DNA of 8,368 nt from positions 1 to 8,368 of the forward strand of contig JACMOJ010000399.1 of assembly GCA_014378085.1 (NCBI GenBank), given 5' to 3'. This DNA is from Burkholderiales bacterium. GTDB taxonomy: Bacteria; Pseudomonadota; Gammaproteobacteria; Burkholderiales; Usitatibacteraceae. Both the position numbers and the translations under genes were made by a program. Positions 6,592-8,368 of this stretch are shown here, in pieces. Numbering within the stretch: position 1 is the stretch's first letter; each line of letters starts with the position of its first letter. Below the pieces are notes generated by a model. That model searched no databases and had not been told where the DNA came from. It saw nothing but the letters and a program-made list of their open reading frames with translations.

Positions 6592-7008
6592 ATGGCGCGT
6601 TATCAATTACTCGAATCGTTTGCAGGGTTCGATGACTTTCTGGTCTACCTCAGCATCGCGGCAGCACTGCTTGCGGTGTTTGTCGCCATCTATGTGCGCA
6701 TTACCCCGTACCGCGAAATTGCTCTGATTCGCGACGGCAACGCGGCGGCGGCCTTCAGCCTGTCGGGCACCATCATCGGCATGGTGTTGCCACTTTCTTC
6801 AGCGGTGCAGAACAGCGTTAACCTGATCGACTTAGGTGTCTGGTGCACGATTGCGCTGGTTGTACAGCTGGTCGTCTTCATGGTGGCGCGTATTGCGCTG
6901 CCGAATATTGTGCAAGACATCCCGGCGGGCAAACAAGCTTCGGGAATTTTTTTAGGCGCGATCTCGATTGCCGCAGGCTTGTTAAACGCGGCGGCGATGA
7001 GTTATTAG
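6592..7008 (+). CDS. DUF350 family inner-membrane protein (YjfL-like)
   Basis: A 138-residue integral membrane protein with four predicted helices (about 17-36, 52-72, 82-103 and 116-136). The DUF350 signature runs TPYREIALIRDGN (38-50) into AAAAFSLSGTIIGMVLPLSSA (51-71). The second half, GKQASGIFLGAISIAAGLLNAA (113-134), resembles the first-half helix after GN, consistent with the two-fold internal repeat of this family. The function of DUF350 is unknown. In E. coli, yjfL lies with yjfM (DUF1190) and yjfC (GSP-synthetase-like), the same trio as here. Start: ATG 6592 with GAGAGG (6581-6586) at good spacing, 27 bp after the ligase stop. It is last in the operon; its TAG overlaps the stop of the convergent phosphatase gene by 4 bp, leaving no room for a separate terminator. 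Confidence 0.92.
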   Translation: MARYQLLESFAGFDDFLVYLSIAAALLAVFVAIYVRITPYREIALIRDGNAAAAFSLSGTIIGMVLPLSSAVQNSVNLIDLGVWCTIALVVQLVVFMVARIALPNIVQDIPAGKQASGIFLGAISIAAGLLNAAAMSY

Positions 7009-7832
7009 TAATGCATTCTGACCCAGCGCTTCCATTCGTCGAATAGTGCCGGATGGCGCGCAGCAATAACCGATTGTTCCCACATGGCCTCGGCATCGTG
7101 GGTGCGCCAATAGTCGTCGTGGGTCAGCGTGGCGATTCGCCCCCCGGCTTCCTCAAGGATGAGTGCGCCCGCCGCGTAGTCCCACGGCCGTTCGCCCGCG
7201 TGCAAAAAAATATCGATGCGCCCTGCGGCGAGATGACACCACTGTAGAACCGAGGCGCCGCTCTGGCTAACGTGGCGGCACGGTAAGTGGGCGCGAAGCG
7301 CCAATTGGAGCCTGCCGAGTCGTTTGAAGCGACCGATTTCTAGCCGGGATTCGCCGAGCTTCACGGCGGGCTGTGGTTTTAGCTTGCGCGATACACCTGA
7401 TTTTTCGACCATCGTTGCGCCGCCGCCCTGCGCCGCAAAAAACAGTTCGTCGAGATTGGGGTCGTAGACCAAGCCAAACACACTTCGCCGTCGATGCATC
7501 AACGCAACGGAGATGCCAAAGTATTTTTTGCCGGCCGCAAAATTTGCCGTGCCATCGACCGGGTCAACACACCAGAACCAATCGGCATCCTGCCAAATGC
7601 GGCGTTGCTCAGTGGGGTCCATCTCTTCACCGAGCACCGCGCAATTGACGATCTGCGGTAGCGCTCGGGTCAGTGCAGCCTCAACCGCACGGTCGGCTTC
7701 CGTCACTACCGTGCCATCGTGTTTTTTCTCAGCGGCGACGCGCCGAAAGCGTGGCATTAATTCGGTGGCGGACACCTCGCGCATCAACAAGGCGGTCGGC
7801 TCAACCAGCGACAAAAGCGAAGACCCCAGCAT
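7005..7832 (-). CDS. Inositol monophosphatase family protein (3'(2'),5'-bisphosphate nucleotidase/IMPase superfamily)
   Basis: Mg-dependent phosphomonoesterase of the IMPase/FBPase/CysQ superfamily; cytosolic. Numbered from ATG 7832 (275 residues, normal for the family): KHDGTVVTEAD (37-47), the metal-binding GEE (68-70), WCVDPVDGTANF (87-98) with Asp90 and Asp93, ISVAL (107-111), and PWDYAAGALILEEAGG (216-231) with Asp218. All canonical metal ligands are present, so it should be active. Substrate (inositol phosphate, histidinol phosphate or PAP) cannot be decided from these motifs. Start choice is open: ATG codons at 7910 and 7853 are also in frame, but the extra 26 residues are Pro-rich and without family similarity, and only 7832 has a purine element (AAGG) upstream, at slightly long spacing. 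It is convergent with the DUF350 gene (4-bp overlap) and divergent from rsmE. Confidence 0.9.
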   Translation of the reverse strand: MLGSSLLSLVEPTALLMREVSATELMPRFRRVAAEKKHDGTVVTEADRAVEAALTRALPQIVNCAVLGEEMDPTEQRRIWQDADWFWCVDPVDGTANFAAGKKYFGISVALMHRRRSVFGLVYDPNLDELFFAAQGGGATMVEKSGVSRKLKPQPAVKLGESRLEIGRFKRLGRLQLALRAHLPCRHVSQSGASVLQWCHLAAGRIDIFLHAGERPWDYAAGALILEEAGGRIATLTHDDYWRTHDAEAMWEQSVIAARHPALFDEWKRWVRMHY

Positions 7833-7895
7833 TGACGGGGACCTTGGCGGCATTTTGGCCCGCGAGGGCGTCTGAAGGTGAGTTTGTGCTGGGTT

Positions 7896-7924
7896 TTGGA
7901 GCGGTGCCATGGAGGCGCTATGAT
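7896..7924 (+). promoter_or_regulatory. Putative sigma70-type promoter for rsmE
   Basis: TTGGAG (7896-7901) and TATGAT (7919-7924) are separated by 17 bp on the plus strand. The -10 matches the consensus at 5 of 6 positions and the -35 at 3 of 6. Transcription would start near 7931, about 26 nt before the rsmE ATG, leaving room for a ribosome binding site. The same sequence lies just upstream of the alternative 7910 start of the phosphatase gene, which disfavours that longer form unless it is leaderless. Confidence 0.4.
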
Positions 7925-7956
7925 ACTCGCCAGCTTCACGTTTCGAGTGACGTTAC

Positions 7957-8368
7957 ATGCCGCCACGTTTTTATTCCAGTATCAAACTACCACGCGCACA
8001 CTTCCCGAAAAGTCAGGCGCTAGATGACGCTGCCGCGCAGCATGTGCGGGTGTTGCGCTTGGCCGTAGGCGATGCGGTGACGCTGTTTGACGGCGATCCC
8101 AACAAGTCGGTGGGTGAGGCAGCAGCCATTATTAAGTTGATCGACAAGAATTCTGTTGTGGTCGAAATCTCGGCATGGCGCAGCCGCTCGGCCGAATCAT
8201 CGCTCGATATTTCGCTGATGCAAGCGTTGGCGGTCGGTGACAAGATGGATCTGATTGTGCAGAAGGCGGTAGAACTTGGTGTGACAGAAATCGTGCCGCT
8301 GCGCACCGCAAGGGCGACCCTGAAGTTAGACGCTGAGCGGGCGGAGAAACGTGTGGCGCATTGGAATG
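7957..8368 (+). CDS. rsmE: 16S rRNA (uracil(1498)-N3)-methyltransferase RsmE (partial, C-terminus outside window)
   Basis: SPOUT-class methyltransferase that methylates U1498 of 16S rRNA using SAM, acting on the assembled 30S subunit. The open frame gives 137 residues to the window edge, a little over half of the usual 240-250. The N-terminal PUA-like RNA-binding domain begins MPPRFY and contains HVRVLRLAVGDAVTLFDG (29-46). The SPOUT domain starts near residue 84 with ISLMQALAVGDKMD and continues KMDLIVQKAVELGVTEIVPL (96-115). Its knot, with the SAM-binding glycine loop, lies beyond the window. ATG 7957 is the conserved family start, with a weak purine element (GAG at 7945-7947) before it. 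It is divergent from the phosphatase gene. Confidence 0.93.
   Translation, partial: MPPRFYSSIKLPRAHFPKSQALDDAAAQHVRVLRLAVGDAVTLFDGDPNKSVGEAAAIIKLIDKNSVVVEISAWRSRSAESSLDISLMQALAVGDKMDLIVQKAVELGVTEIVPLRTARATLKLDAERAEKRVAHWN

Noticed and set aside
7833..7910. Longer N-terminus for the inositol monophosphatase family protein
   Set aside because: The 26 extra residues are Pro/Ser-rich with no family match, and no Shine-Dalgarno precedes ATG 7910. Kept as an alternative, not as the main call.

Overview
The window reads as ordinary, gene-dense proteobacterial chromosome, of the beta/gamma type judging by the flavour of the transketolase, RsmE and YgiC/YjfC-type proteins and a GC content in the mid-50s by eye. 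No taxon can be fixed from sequence alone. I see no tRNA, rRNA, IS element, CRISPR or phage gene, and no gene-free stretch longer than about 215 bp.

Layout. Positions 1-804 (minus) carry the N-terminal 268 residues of an ArsS-type radical SAM protein of arsenosugar biosynthesis, cut by the window edge. Positions 948-2939 (minus) hold a complete 663-residue transketolase. A 213-bp divergent intergenic region follows. It contains four copies of a 10-bp G-rich repeat with a canonical G-quadruplex pattern and a palindromic AATTATAATT that gives a TATAAT box on both strands. From 3153 to 7008 (plus) six tightly packed genes look like one operon: speD, speE, a small DUF1190/YgiB-like lipoprotein, a GNAT acetyltransferase, a stand-alone glutathionylspermidine-synthetase-like ATP-grasp ligase (YgiC/YjfC type) and a DUF350 (YjfL-type) membrane protein. 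An inositol-monophosphatase-family gene (minus, stop at 7005) runs into the operon tail with a 4-bp stop-to-stop overlap. The 5' part of rsmE (7957 to the end, plus) diverges from it.

How they fit together. SpeD makes decarboxylated SAM and SpeE transfers its aminopropyl group to putrescine, so the first two genes make spermidine. The ATP-grasp protein belongs to the family that joins the glycine carboxylate of glutathione to a spermidine amine. It is flanked here by a lipoprotein and a four-helix membrane protein of the same families that accompany its homologues in E. coli (ygiB-ygiC; yjfL-yjfM-yjfC). The most interesting reading is a polyamine-conjugation system linked to the cell envelope: spermidine made by the first two genes is ligated by the fifth to a carboxylate. 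One candidate acceptor is the lipoprotein, whose C-terminus ends in Gly-Gly like the glycine end of glutathione. The GNAT, coupled by an ATGA overlap to the lipoprotein, may acetylate the polyamine or the conjugate. The domain calls are firm; the system-level function is inference.
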